NCBI RefSeq assembly: GCF_003977685.1
Contig: NZ_RYZH01000006.1
Coordinates: 62,001-126,000, forward strand
Origin: Tautonia sociabilis
GTDB taxonomy: Bacteria > Planctomycetota > Planctomycetia > Isosphaerales > Isosphaeraceae
Reading direction: 5' to 3'
DNA: 64,000 bases
Of this stretch, positions 17,566 to 25,298 are shown piece by piece (within the stretch, counting starts at the first letter, position 1; each line of letters opens with the position of its first letter). A model generated the notes under the pieces. It was not told where the DNA came from, did no database searches, and saw only the letters and a list, made by a program, of their open reading frames with translations. The position numbers and the translations under genes are program-made.

Positions 17566-17640
17566 CACTGGCGGCAGGAATCGAACCTGCGACACTCCGG
17601 GTAACAGCCGGACGCCCGTACCAGCACAGGCCCCACCAGT
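17566..17640 (-). tRNA. tRNA-Asn (GTT)
   Basis: Acceptor ACTGGTG/CGCCAGT, anticodon stem TCCGG/CCGGA with loop CTGTTAC, T-arm GCAGG-TTCGATT-CCTGC, discriminator G, as in other tRNA-Asn. Confidence 0.9.
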
Positions 17641-17659
17641 CTGAATTCGACTCGATCAG

Positions 17660-17733
17660 TCGGGGCGGCCGGATTCGAACCGGCGCTCTCCTGGACCCGA
17701 ACCAGGCGGATTCCCAGCCTTTCCCACGCCCCG
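17660..17733 (-). tRNA. tRNA-Pro (CGG)
   Basis: Acceptor CGGGGCG/CGCCCCG perfect with a C1-G72 pair (Pro feature), anticodon stem CCTGG/CCAGG with loop TTCGGGT, T-arm GCCGG-TTCGAAT-CCGGC, A73. Confidence 0.9.
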
Positions 17734-17760
17734 ATCGCTCGCCTCTCGATTCTCTCGAGA

Positions 17761-17831
17761 AGTGCCCAGCGGGAGTCGAACCCGCACGTCCGCCATGGCA
17801 AGGCGGTAGGCTACCGCTACATCATGGGCAC
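17761..17831 (-). tRNA. tRNA-Gly (GCC)
   Basis: Acceptor GTGCCCA/TGGGCAC perfect, anticodon stem CCGCC/GGCGG with loop TTGCCAT, T-arm GCGGG-TTCGACT-CCCGC, discriminator U as usual for Gly. Confidence 0.92.
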
Positions 17832-17864
17832 GCGATTCAGTCGCCGACTTGTCAAGGAGCCGAG

Positions 17865-17936
17865 GGCACCGGGTGGGACTCGAACCCACGCCACCGCCTT
17901 ACGAGGGCGGTATCCTCGCCGCTGGAACACCAGTGC
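17865..17936 (-). tRNA. tRNA-Thr (CGT)
   Basis: Acceptor GCACTGG/CCGGTGC, anticodon stem CCGCC/GGCGG with loop CTCGTAA, T-arm GTGGG-TTCGAGT-CCCAC. The discriminator is C, unusual for Thr. Confidence 0.8.
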
Positions 17937-17956
17937 AATCTGCAATTGCTCAGAAG

Positions 17957-18029
17957 TGGGACCAGAGGGGCTCGAACCCTCACGTCGCCGGTTAAGAGCC
18001 GGGCATGCTGCCGCTCGCATCCTGGTCCC
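17957..18029 (-). tRNA. tRNA-Lys (CTT)
   Basis: Acceptor GGGACCA/TGGTCCC perfect, anticodon stem CCGG/CCGG with loop CTCTTAA, T-arm GAGGG-TTCGAGC-CCCTC, A73 as expected. Confidence 0.88.
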
Positions 18030-18061
18030 AGGAGTGTGCTCATGCGATGGGACCGATCGGA

Positions 18062-18132
18062 ACGGCCTGGGAGGAGTCGAACCTCCGCCTCACGATTCTC
18101 GGCCGCGTGTTCCGCCGCTGAACCACAGGCCG
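18062..18132 (-). tRNA. tRNA-like gene, anticodon GAG by position, C33
   Basis: Acceptor CGGCCTG/CAGGCCG perfect, T-arm GGAGG-TTCGACT-CCTCC, anticodon stem CGCGG/TCGTG with two G-U pairs and loop CCGAGAA, discriminator U. The GAG anticodon would mean Leu, but the body is class I and base 33 is C, so its identity is doubtful. Confidence 0.5.
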
Positions 18133-18153
18133 GACGGCGACCGGGACGCGGAG

Positions 18154-18225
18154 TGGGTCGGGTGGCGCTCGATTCCACGTCGGCGGCTTTTCAGGCCGCC
18201 GCTCGACCATCTCAGCGACCGACCC
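18154..18225 (-). tRNA. tRNA-Phe (GAA), first gene of the array
   Basis: Acceptor GGGTCGG/CCGACCC perfect, D-stem CGCT/AGCG, anticodon stem GCGGC/GCCGC with loop CTGAAAA, A73. The T-arm is degraded (GTGGA-ATCGAGC-GCCAC). Confidence 0.78.
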
Positions 18226-18573
18226 ATGATGCGGGAGACGAAACGCCAGCGGCCCGGCCGCCTCCATCGGGGACGACCGGGCCGCCGCGATGACTCGCGG
18301 GATGGCGGTCGTCCGTCAGGTCTGAAGGCGATCGCGAGAGACGGGCCGCATCCCTGAAGCCGGGAACCCGGGCCGACCCGCCTTCGGCTCCGCACATCGC
18401 GGGATGTTCAGGAACCTCGGCATCGCCCCGTCCCTCGCTGCGATCCGACCGGGGAGGCCTCGGGACTCCCGTCCCGATCGTCCTCCCTCGTCGCCGTACA
18501 CGTCCCTAGACGGCGCGTCTTCTTGGGATGTTCGCGCCGGCGCTGGGTTTTTCCGAGGGAGTTCCCCAGGGAG
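18226..18573 (-). other. Segment between the HtrA gene and the tRNA array
   Basis: 348 nt without a gene. The promoter of the array should be here, since the array is transcribed leftwards, but I find no clear -35/-10 pair. A GC-rich inverted repeat (GGCCCGGCCG... CCGGGCCG, about 18251-18283) lies just upstream of the first tRNA. Confidence 0.4.
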
Positions 18574-19788
18574 TCAGCGGATGATGGTTCGGCCCAGCGT
18601 CACGGGGATGTCTTCTCGCCCCCCGCGACGCAGGATGGTGACATCGATCGTCTCTCCCGGTTGGTGCGACTCGACCTCGGTGAGCAGCTCGCTGACGCTC
18701 CGGACGCGAACGCCGTCGATCGCCACGATCACATCGGCCGACTCCGGATCGATCCGAGCACGGATGAACGGGCCATCCTGGACGTACCGGATCCTCAGCG
18801 ACCGGATGCCAGCTCGATCCGCCGGCCCGCCGGGCTCGACGCCGAGCACGAGCAGTCCCTCATCGAGCGAGTACACCCGAGCGATTCCCAAAGTCGCCCG
18901 CTCGACGAACCCGCGCTCGATCAGGGGCGAGAGCACGCGCCGGATCATGTCGATCGGCACCGCGAAGCCGATCCCTGCCGACTGGCCGACCTTGCTGTAA
19001 ATCGCCGTCGTCATGCCGATGACCTCTCCCCTGGTGTTGAGCAGGGGACCACCCGAGTTCCCCGGGTTGATCGAGGCATCGGTCTGGATCACCCCCCGGA
19101 TCATCCGACCGTTCTTGGCCTCCAGCGAGCGGTCGAGGCTGCTGACGATCCCCGTCGTCAGGGTCCGCTCCAGGCCGAACGGGTTGCCCAGCGCCAGGAC
19201 CTTCTGACCGACGTTCAGCCCGTTGCTTGTGCCCAACTCCACAGGGAACAGCTTCTCCGGCGGAGCGGCCACCCGCAGCACCGCCACGTCGTTGCTCGGA
19301 TCCGTCCCCACCAGCCTCGCGTCGAGCACCGAGCCGTCATACAGGCCGACCTGGACCACGTCGGCTCCCTCGATCACGTGGTGATTCGTGAGGATGTGCC
19401 CATCCTTGTCGATCACGAACCCCGAGCCCGACCCCGAGACTTCCGTGTCCTGGAAGAGCCCCCGCACCGTGGCCGAGGTGGAGATGTTCACCACGCTCCG
19501 GTTGACGGCCTCGTAGACGGTGATGTTGTTGTGCTCCTCCGGGTCGAGGGCGACCGGCAGCGGCGCTGCGTCGACCCGGCCGCCGGCAACGGTTGGCCCC
19601 GGATCGATCAACGCCGGACGGGCGGCATCGTGGTAGGTCGGGCCGTCTGTCCCCGGAGGAGCGGCCGGATTCGAACGCCCGGATCCGGACCCGGCGAAGA
19701 AGATCGCCGAGACGACCAGCGTGGCGGCCATGGTCATCAGGTGGGGGAGGATCGTCCGGATGACGCCCCCGGCTCTGGTTGGCTGCAT
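18574..19788 (-). CDS. HtrA/DegP-like serine protease with PDZ domain
   Basis: Periplasmic or membrane-anchored S1C protease for envelope quality control. I choose ATG 19788 (MQPTRAGGVIRT, 404 aa), which is followed by one hydrophobic segment (TMAATLVVSAIFFAG), either a signal peptide or an anchor. The trypsin fold carries the complete triad: His in LTNHHVIEG (~residue 134), Asp in SNDVAVLRV (~167), Ser in NPGNSGGPLL (~245). A single PDZ-like domain occupies about residues 300-400 (LLVLGVEPGGPADRAGI). It is divergent to the MFS transporter gene. Confidence 0.93.
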   Translation of the reverse strand: MQPTRAGGVIRTILPHLMTMAATLVVSAIFFAGSGSGRSNPAAPPGTDGPTYHDAARPALIDPGPTVAGGRVDAAPLPVALDPEEHNNITVYEAVNRSVVNISTSATVRGLFQDTEVSGSGSGFVIDKDGHILTNHHVIEGADVVQVGLYDGSVLDARLVGTDPSNDVAVLRVAAPPEKLFPVELGTSNGLNVGQKVLALGNPFGLERTLTTGIVSSLDRSLEAKNGRMIRGVIQTDASINPGNSGGPLLNTRGEVIGMTTAIYSKVGQSAGIGFAVPIDMIRRVLSPLIERGFVERATLGIARVYSLDEGLLVLGVEPGGPADRAGIRSLRIRYVQDGPFIRARIDPESADVIVAIDGVRVRSVSELLTEVESHQPGETIDVTILRRGGREDIPVTLGRTIIR

Positions 19789-20174
19789 GGTCGAGGCCCG
19801 ATCGCCAAGCCCTCGGGAAGGTGGAAACGGTCGCGTTCGGGGGGATTGTCGCGATCCGGCCCTCGAGGCCGTCGAGGGGACCACAGCCTCCCCCCGACGC
19901 GAGTGTATGTCAGTCGACGCGACGCGCCCATCCCGATCCCCCTCCGGCGGCCGGCACGCGCTCGGCGAGCCCGATTCGTCGTTCTTGGCGAAGGCCTGGC
20001 ACGATCGGTCCCGCCGATCGCAGGATCCGGTCGGTTCGTCGGTGGGACCGGGGGAGCTCGCTCCCCTGGATCGCCCCGCCGCGATGGCGTAGCATCGGTT
20101 CCGCTGAAGAGGGCGACCCGGTCCGACCCGGCGATCGATCGGGCCCGATCCGCCCCGAGAAGAGGGGTCGAACC
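19789..20174. other. Divergent intergenic region, HtrA / MFS transporter
   Basis: 386 nt between two divergent starts. It contains a tight hairpin at 20051-20066 (GGGGAGC-TC-GCTCCCC) and a possible -10 TAGCAT at 20090-20095 for the MFS gene without a convincing -35. An open frame runs from 19779 into the transporter gene, but its upstream part has no resemblance to transporters. Confidence 0.4.
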
Positions 20175-21692
20175 GTGTTAGGACGCGACGAGACGACCGA
20201 ATCGGCGCCCGATCGGCGCCCCGAACCGGCCGATGGCCACCGAACGTCGAGCCCGGCCTTGCGCTGGGCCCTGTCCAGCTTCGCCGTCCTGTTCGTCATC
20301 CACCTGCTCGACTACCTCGACCGTTGGGCCCTGACCGGCGTACTCCCCCGCATTCAGCGCGACCTGGAGCTGACCGACTTCCCCGCCGGCTCGCTCAACT
20401 TCTTCTTCCTGCTGACGCTCAGCGTGGTCGGCCCCGTCGTCGGCTGGGCGGGGGACCGGGTCCGGCGCACCTGGCTGCTGGCCGGGGGGGTGGGGATCTG
20501 GAGCATCGCGACCGTTGGCACCGCCCTGGTCCAGAACTACCCGCAACTGGCCGCCGCCCGCCTGGTCCTCGGCATTGGCGAGGGGACCTACGGCGTGCTT
20601 GCCCCCACACTCCTGGCCGATCTCTTCCGCCGGGAATGGCGTGCCCGGGCCATGTCGGCCTTCTACATGGCAATGCCAATCGGATACGCCCTGGGGGTCT
20701 TCGGCTCGGCCTGGATCGCCCGCACCAGCGAGGCTGTGCTCGTCGGCACGCCGCTGGAGGTCTGGGCCGGCTGGCGGATGGCCTTCCTCGTCGTTGGCCT
20801 GCCGGGCCTGATCGCTTCGGTGTGCCTGATGTTCCTCCCCGAGCCGATCCGGGGAGGCACCGAGGATGTCGACCCCGAACGCGCCCGTGCCGCCGAGAAG
20901 GTCCGGCCGACGGCCGCCGATTACCAGGACCTCATGGTCAACTCCTCCTACACCTACGTCGTCTTTGGCATGGCCTCCTTCACCTTCGCCTTCGGCGGGT
21001 TCGCCTTCTGGCTGCCGTCGTACCTCCAGCGCGTGAAGGGGTTCGAGGAGCAGACGGCGACCCTCATCGTCGGCGGGACCGGCTTCCTCGCGGCGATCCT
21101 CGGCATGGGCTTTGGCGGCTGGCTGGCCGACCGCCTCTCCCGGTCCAACCCCAGGGCTCTCTTCCTCGTGCCGGGCTCGGCCATGCTCCTGTCGATCCCC
21201 TTCGTGCTGATCGGGCTCTTTGGCTCGAGCGTCCCGGTGGTCATCGGCGCCGTCTTCCTCGCCGAGATGCTCATGTTCATGAACACCGGACCGTGCAACG
21301 CCGTGATCTCCAACGTCGTCACCCCGAACATGAGGGGGGTGGCCTACGCCGTCTCCATCTTCTTCATCCACTTCCTCGGCGACCTGTGGTCCCCCGGGCT
21401 GATGGGCCTGGTGTCCGACTCCCTGGGTCACCCGGAGGTGATGGCCTCCTGGATCGGCGAGCGGCTTGCCCGGCTGGGCATCACGCCCGTGGAGCAGCAG
21501 GACGGGTCGTATCGCAACCTGACCGCCGGCATGCTCGTCGTCGTCCCGGCGATCGCCCTGGGGGGGCTGGTCCTGCTGGCCGGCGCCCGGCACCTGCCTC
21601 GGGAGATGGCCCTGATGCTGGCGAAGTTGCGGGCCGCCTCGGCACCCCCGAAGCCGAAGCCGAAGCCGAGCCCGGCCGACGAACCGGCTTGA
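20175..21692 (+). CDS. MFS transporter, Spinster-like
   Basis: Inner-membrane major facilitator transporter of 505 aa with about 12 membrane segments. GTG 20175 is chosen because GAGGGG lies 8 nt upstream and the first helix (FAVLFVIHLLDYLDRWALTG) begins ~35 residues later. The motif A loop is GWAGDRVRRTWLL; the second half has the equivalent GGWLADRLSRSNPR. The D-Y-x-D-R motif in helix 1 and GIGEGTYGVLAPTLLADLF are typical of the Spinster branch (lipid or sugar-phosphate export in relatives). The C-terminus is Pro/Lys-rich (PKPKPKPSPADEP). Substrate unknown. Confidence 0.9.
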   Translation: MLGRDETTESAPDRRPEPADGHRTSSPALRWALSSFAVLFVIHLLDYLDRWALTGVLPRIQRDLELTDFPAGSLNFFFLLTLSVVGPVVGWAGDRVRRTWLLAGGVGIWSIATVGTALVQNYPQLAAARLVLGIGEGTYGVLAPTLLADLFRREWRARAMSAFYMAMPIGYALGVFGSAWIARTSEAVLVGTPLEVWAGWRMAFLVVGLPGLIASVCLMFLPEPIRGGTEDVDPERARAAEKVRPTAADYQDLMVNSSYTYVVFGMASFTFAFGGFAFWLPSYLQRVKGFEEQTATLIVGGTGFLAAILGMGFGGWLADRLSRSNPRALFLVPGSAMLLSIPFVLIGLFGSSVPVVIGAVFLAEMLMFMNTGPCNAVISNVVTPNMRGVAYAVSIFFIHFLGDLWSPGLMGLVSDSLGHPEVMASWIGERLARLGITPVEQQDGSYRNLTAGMLVVVPAIALGGLVLLAGARHLPREMALMLAKLRAASAPPKPKPKPSPADEPA

Positions 21693-21863
21693 CCGCCGCC
21701 TGTTGGCCTCTCGGGGACGATTCCGGGGGACGCGGGCCAGGAATCCGGCGGAGGTCGTGGTATCATCGAGGGCGAGGCCCGGAGAGGCCCGCCTCCGCGG
21801 CCGTCGCGTCGAGGCCGGGGCCGCCCCGGGCGGCGTCTCGAACCGCTACGGAGCCCCCCGTTT

Positions 21864-22859
21864 ATGAGCCAGCCCATCAAGGTCGCCATCACCGGCGCCG
21901 CCGGACAGATCGGCTACGCGATGCTCTTCCGGATCGCCAGCGGCGGCCTCTTCGGCCCCGACCAGCCGGTGACGCTCGGCCTGCTGGAGATCACTCCCGC
22001 CCTCGGCGCCCTCAACGGCACCCTCATGGAGCTGGAGGACTGCGCCTTCCCGCTCCTCCACGGCGTGACCGCCACCGACCAGGCCGAGGAGGCGTTCGCC
22101 GACGCCGACTGGGTGATCCTCGTCGGGGGGCTTCCCCGCAAGGAGGGGATGAGCCGAGCCGACTTGATCCGGGCCAATGGCCCGATCTTCACCGGCCAGG
22201 GGCAGGCGATCAACGCGGTCGCTCCCAGGGCCCGAGTCCTGGTCGTCGCCAACCCCTGCAACACCAACTGCCTGATCGCCCGATCGCACGCCCCGAACCT
22301 CCCCGCCGATCGCTGGTTCGCCATGACCCGGCTGGACGAGAACCGGGCCAAGGCCCAGCTCGCCGCCAAGGCCGGCGTCAACGTCGGCGAGGTCTCTCGG
22401 ATGACGATCTGGGGCAACCATTCCGACACCCAGTACCCCGACTACAAGAACGCCCTGATCTCCGGCCGGCCGGCCACCGAGGTCATCCCCGACCACTCCT
22501 GGCTTGCCGAGACGTTCATCCCCACCGTCGCCAAGCGAGGCGGTGCGGTGATCAAGGCCCGGGGGGCCAGCTCCGCCGCCTCCGCCGCCAATGCCGCCCT
22601 CGACAGCGTCCGATCCGCCTCCTTCCCCACCAAGGGAGAGGACTGGCACAGCGTGGCCGTCGTCTCCGATGGCAACCCGTACGGCGTCCCCGGCGGCCTG
22701 ATGTACTCCTTCCCCATCCGATCGATCGACGGCCAGGCCTGGTCGATCGTCCCCGACCTCCCCCTCGACGGCGACGCCCGGTCCCGGATCGACGCCTCCG
22801 CCCGGGAGCTCGAGCAAGAGCGAGAGGCCGTCAAGGATCTGCTTGGCCCGGCCCTCTGA
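21864..22859 (+). CDS. mdh: Malate dehydrogenase
   Basis: NAD-dependent malate/oxaloacetate interconversion in the TCA cycle. The 331-aa protein is of the cytosolic-type [22 protein letters not shown] (NAD loop), [32 protein letters not shown] (mobile loop with substrate Arg), [10 protein letters not shown] and the catalytic-His stretch [12 protein letters not shown]. Length is normal. ATG 21864 follows GGAGCCCCCCGTTT. The Rpn-like gene follows 16 nt downstream. Confidence 0.97.
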   Translation: MSQPIKVAITGAAGQIGYAMLFRIASGGLFGPDQPVTLGLLEITPALGALNGTLMELEDCAFPLLHGVTATDQAEEAFADADWVILVGGLPRKEGMSRADLIRANGPIFTGQGQAINAVAPRARVLVVANPCNTNCLIARSHAPNLPADRWFAMTRLDENRAKAQLAAKAGVNVGEVSRMTIWGNHSDTQYPDYKNALISGRPATEVIPDHSWLAETFIPTVAKRGGAVIKARGASSAASAANAALDSVRSASFPTKGEDWHSVAVVSDGNPYGVPGGLMYSFPIRSIDGQAWSIVPDLPLDGDARSRIDASARELEQEREAVKDLLGPAL

Positions 22860-22875
22860 CCGAGCCTCCCCGGCG

Positions 22876-23766
22876 ATGGCGACCAAGCCGTACGACGCCA
22901 CCGTCAAGAAGCTCCTCGAGGCCGACCCCGCGTCCTGGCTCCGCCTGCTGCTGGGACGCGAGGCCGGCCCCGCCCGACTGCTCAACGCCGACCTTGCGAC
23001 CGTGGTGAGCGAGGCCGACGAGATCCTCCAGGTCGAGTCCGAGCCCCCCTGGCTCGTTCACGTCGAGTTCCAGTCCAGCCACGACCCCGCGCTCCCCCTC
23101 CGACTCCAGCGGTACAATCTCCTCGTCCGCTACCGGCATGGGCTTCCCGTCCAGAGCATCGCCTTCCTCCTCCGACGCGAGGCCGACGGCCCTGGATTGA
23201 CCGGAGAGCTCCGGCACCTCCTCCCCGACGGCCGGGAGAATCACCGCTTCCGCTTCGACGTGCTTCGAGCCTGGGAGCTTCCTCTCGACCTCCTCCTTTC
23301 CGGTGGCCTCGGGACGCTCCCGCTCGCCCCCCTGAGCGACGAGGCGGCCGCCGACCTCCCTGTCGTCCTCCGAGAGGTCCACGACCGGCTCCGCCGAGAT
23401 GCCGGCCGGGAGGCCAACGACTTCTGGCTCGCCACCTTTCTCTTGATGGGGCTGAAGTACGACCCGGAGACGCTCAAGAGGATGACCGCCATGTCCAAGA
23501 TCCTCGAAGACTCCCTCTCCTATCGCATGATCGTCGACAAGGGCCGAGCCGAGGGCCTCCAGGCCGGCCGAGCCGAGGGCCTCCAGGCCGGTCGAGCCGA
23601 GGGCGTGCGCCAGACGTTGATCCGACTGGGGACCAAGCGGTTCGGGCCCCCCGACGAGGAGACCGCCGCCGCGATCACCGCCATCGCCGACGTGGAACGG
23701 CTCCAGTCGCTCTGTGAGCGCACGCTGGAGGTGAACGGCTGGGAGGCCCTCCTCTCCGAGGGCTGA
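22876..23766 (+). CDS. Rpn-family PD-(D/E)XK nuclease / putative transposase
   Basis: A 296-aa protein of the recombination-promoting nuclease (Rpn, formerly transposase-like) type. The start chosen is ATG 22876 (MATKPYDATVKKLLEADPAS), which is the usual family N-terminus; an in-frame ATG at 22843 would overlap mdh. The likely nuclease core is DLATVVSEADEILQV and HVEFQSSHDPALPLRLQRYN, with the E-x-Q motif. The C-terminal part has three near-repeats of GRAEGLQA before VRQTLIRLGTKRFG, a typical coiled spacer. Such genes are usually multicopy and mobile in planctomycetes; there are no terminal inverted repeats here. Confidence 0.85.
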   Translation: MATKPYDATVKKLLEADPASWLRLLLGREAGPARLLNADLATVVSEADEILQVESEPPWLVHVEFQSSHDPALPLRLQRYNLLVRYRHGLPVQSIAFLLRREADGPGLTGELRHLLPDGRENHRFRFDVLRAWELPLDLLLSGGLGTLPLAPLSDEAAADLPVVLREVHDRLRRDAGREANDFWLATFLLMGLKYDPETLKRMTAMSKILEDSLSYRMIVDKGRAEGLQAGRAEGLQAGRAEGVRQTLIRLGTKRFGPPDEETAAAITAIADVERLQSLCERTLEVNGWEALLSEG

Positions 23767-23769
23767 GCC

Positions 23770-24618
23770 TCAGCTGATCGCCCTACCCAGCCGCATCGAG
23801 AGCGGAAGCTCCAGGCCGTGCGCCTCCATCAGCGCCTCGTTCCCCAGGATCGTCTCGGGATCGCCGTCGGCGACGACCCGGCCGGCGTCGAGCAGGGCCA
23901 CCCGGTCGCACTGCTCCAGGACGAATTCCAGGTCGTGCGTCGCGATCAACTTGGTCGCCGGCAGCGACCGGATCAAGGCCGAGAACTTGCGCCGAGACCG
24001 GGGGTCGAGGTTCGCCGTCGGCTCGTCCAGCACCAGTACCGTTGGCTCGCAGGCGAGCACCCCAGCCAGGCAGGCTCGCTTGCGCTCGCCGAAGCTTAGG
24101 TGATGCGGCGGGCGGTCGCTGGCGTCGGCCAGGTCGACGCGTTCCAGGCATTCCAGGGCGATCCGCTTCGCCTCCGCCTTCCGGCGCCCCAGGTTCAGCG
24201 GGCCGAAGGCCACGTCCTCGATCACCGTCGGGCTGAACATCTGGTCGTCGGGATCCTGGAAGAGAAGCCCAACCCGGCGCCGGATCTCCGGCCCGTGGCG
24301 GTCGTCAACCGGCATTCCGTCGATCCAGACCGACGGTTCAGCCTCTCGCTTCCTCCCCTTGCCGATCCCCGGCAGGTCGTGCCCGTGCCCGATTCCCGGA
24401 GCCGACCCCGACGCCCCCCGTCCCGGCAGCAGGCCGTTCAGGTGCAGCAGCAACGTGCTCTTCCCCGCGCCGTTGGGCCCCACCAGGGCGACGGTCTCGC
24501 CGGGACGGATCTCCAGGTCGACCCCCCGCAGGGCCTCTCGGCCGTCGGGATAGCGGTAGGTCAGGCCCCGAACGAGCACGGCGGCCGGGGGGTGGTCGGC
24601 GGGGAGGGGCTCGGTCAT
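23770..24618 (-). CDS. ECF cobalt/nickel transporter ATPase (CbiO/NikO type)
   Basis: ATP-hydrolysing subunit of an energy-coupling-factor metal transporter, 282 aa from ATG 24618. Walker A is GPNGAGKST, Q-loop LLFQDPDDQMF, signature HLSFGERKRACLAGVLA (LSFGE rather than LSGGQ), Walker B VLVLDEPTANLD and switch His in ATHDLEF. Between Walker A and the Q-loop is an insertion of ~30 residues (GRGASGSAPGIGHGHDLPG) rich in Gly, with GHGHD that could bind metal. The ATG overlaps the stop of cbiQ by 4 nt (ATGA), so translation is coupled. Confidence 0.92.
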   Translation of the reverse strand: MTEPLPADHPPAAVLVRGLTYRYPDGREALRGVDLEIRPGETVALVGPNGAGKSTLLLHLNGLLPGRGASGSAPGIGHGHDLPGIGKGRKREAEPSVWIDGMPVDDRHGPEIRRRVGLLFQDPDDQMFSPTVIEDVAFGPLNLGRRKAEAKRIALECLERVDLADASDRPPHHLSFGERKRACLAGVLACEPTVLVLDEPTANLDPRSRRKFSALIRSLPATKLIATHDLEFVLEQCDRVALLDAGRVVADGDPETILGNEALMEAHGLELPLSMRLGRAIS

Positions 24619-25298
24619 GTCGGGGGAAGGGTCTCGGGGCGGTCGGGTCCGTCGAGGCTGCGGACGGTGCCGTCCCAGCCCCGGGCGAGCATCGCCGCGT
24701 GCACGCGCTCTCCCCGCTCGAACGACCGGAGCATCAGGGCCGCGATCAGACCGGCGCCGAGCGGCCACTCCGCCCACCGCGACCTCCGGAACGACCGAGA
24801 CCGCCTCGCCCGGGCCATCCGGCCGAGCTGGTCGGAGAGGACGAAGAGGTAACGATACATCAGGTGGAGCGTCGCCACCAGCGCCGGAGGCACCCGGAAC
24901 CACGAGAGAGCCCCCAGCACCGATCGGAAGCAGGTCACTCGGGCGAACAGCAGGATCGCCCCGATCGTCAGCGCGTTCTTCGCCACGATCGTCCCCCCGA
25001 CCGCCCAGGCCCCCAGCGCCGACGCCTTCGGGTGCGTCGGCGCGATCACCGCCGCCAGCACCACCACCACCGGCATCAGCGCCGCGATGCGACGCAGCAG
25101 CAGGCTCGGCGCGACCCCCGACAGCCCGACCAGACCCGCCAGCACCATCCCGGCGATCCCCAGCGGCCGCCAGCTCCCCATCGGGACGAGGACCACCGCC
25201 AGCACGAAGCCGACCACCGCTGCGAGCTTCACCCGGGCATCGAGCCGGTGCAACGGACCCCCGGCCGACCCCGGCCCCTCCAGCCAGTCAAGCCGCAT
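24615..25298 (-). CDS. ECF transporter membrane subunit CbiQ/NikQ
   Basis: T-component of the same transporter, 227 aa, about five membrane helices (for example AAVVGFVLAVVLVPMGSW and LIAALMLRSFERGERVHAAM, where the last carries the A-x-x-x-R-G coupling motif: AAMLARGWDG). It starts inside the end of cbiM (11-nt overlap) and ends overlapping cbiO. It transmits ATPase motion to the substrate-binding subunit. Confidence 0.9.
   Translation of the reverse strand: MRLDWLEGPGSAGGPLHRLDARVKLAAVVGFVLAVVLVPMGSWRPLGIAGMVLAGLVGLSGVAPSLLLRRIAALMPVVVVLAAVIAPTHPKASALGAWAVGGTIVAKNALTIGAILLFARVTCFRSVLGALSWFRVPPALVATLHLMYRYLFVLSDQLGRMARARRSRSFRRSRWAEWPLGAGLIAALMLRSFERGERVHAAMLARGWDGTVRSLDGPDRPETLPPT

Larger units (their letters stand above)
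15240..18225 (-). other. tRNA array, ~28 full-length tRNA-like genes plus remnants
   Basis: About 3 kb of minus strand holding one tRNA-like unit every ~100 bp, recognised from T-arms (GGTTCGANTCC type) flanked by 7-bp acceptor stems. Spacers are short (7 to ~115 nt) and none encodes CCA. Anticodons recognised in transcription order: GAA, GAG, CTT, CGT, GCC, CGG, GTT, CGA, CCC, CTG, CAG, GTC, GTC, CTC, CTC, CAT, GAG, TAC, GGT, TGC, GCG?, (irregular), GGA, GTG, CCA, CCG, GCG, GCA. Nearly all have C or G at position 34. Ile and Tyr are missing. Many units are 69-75 nt with shortened D-loops, and several break conserved rules, so part of the set may be inactive. Confidence 0.9.

Noticed and set aside
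15383..18225. Open reading frames running through the tRNA array on both strands
   Set aside because: The region is fully explained by tRNA units; the frames contain repeated translations of T-arms (for example GxRTR, ESNPQ) and no domains.
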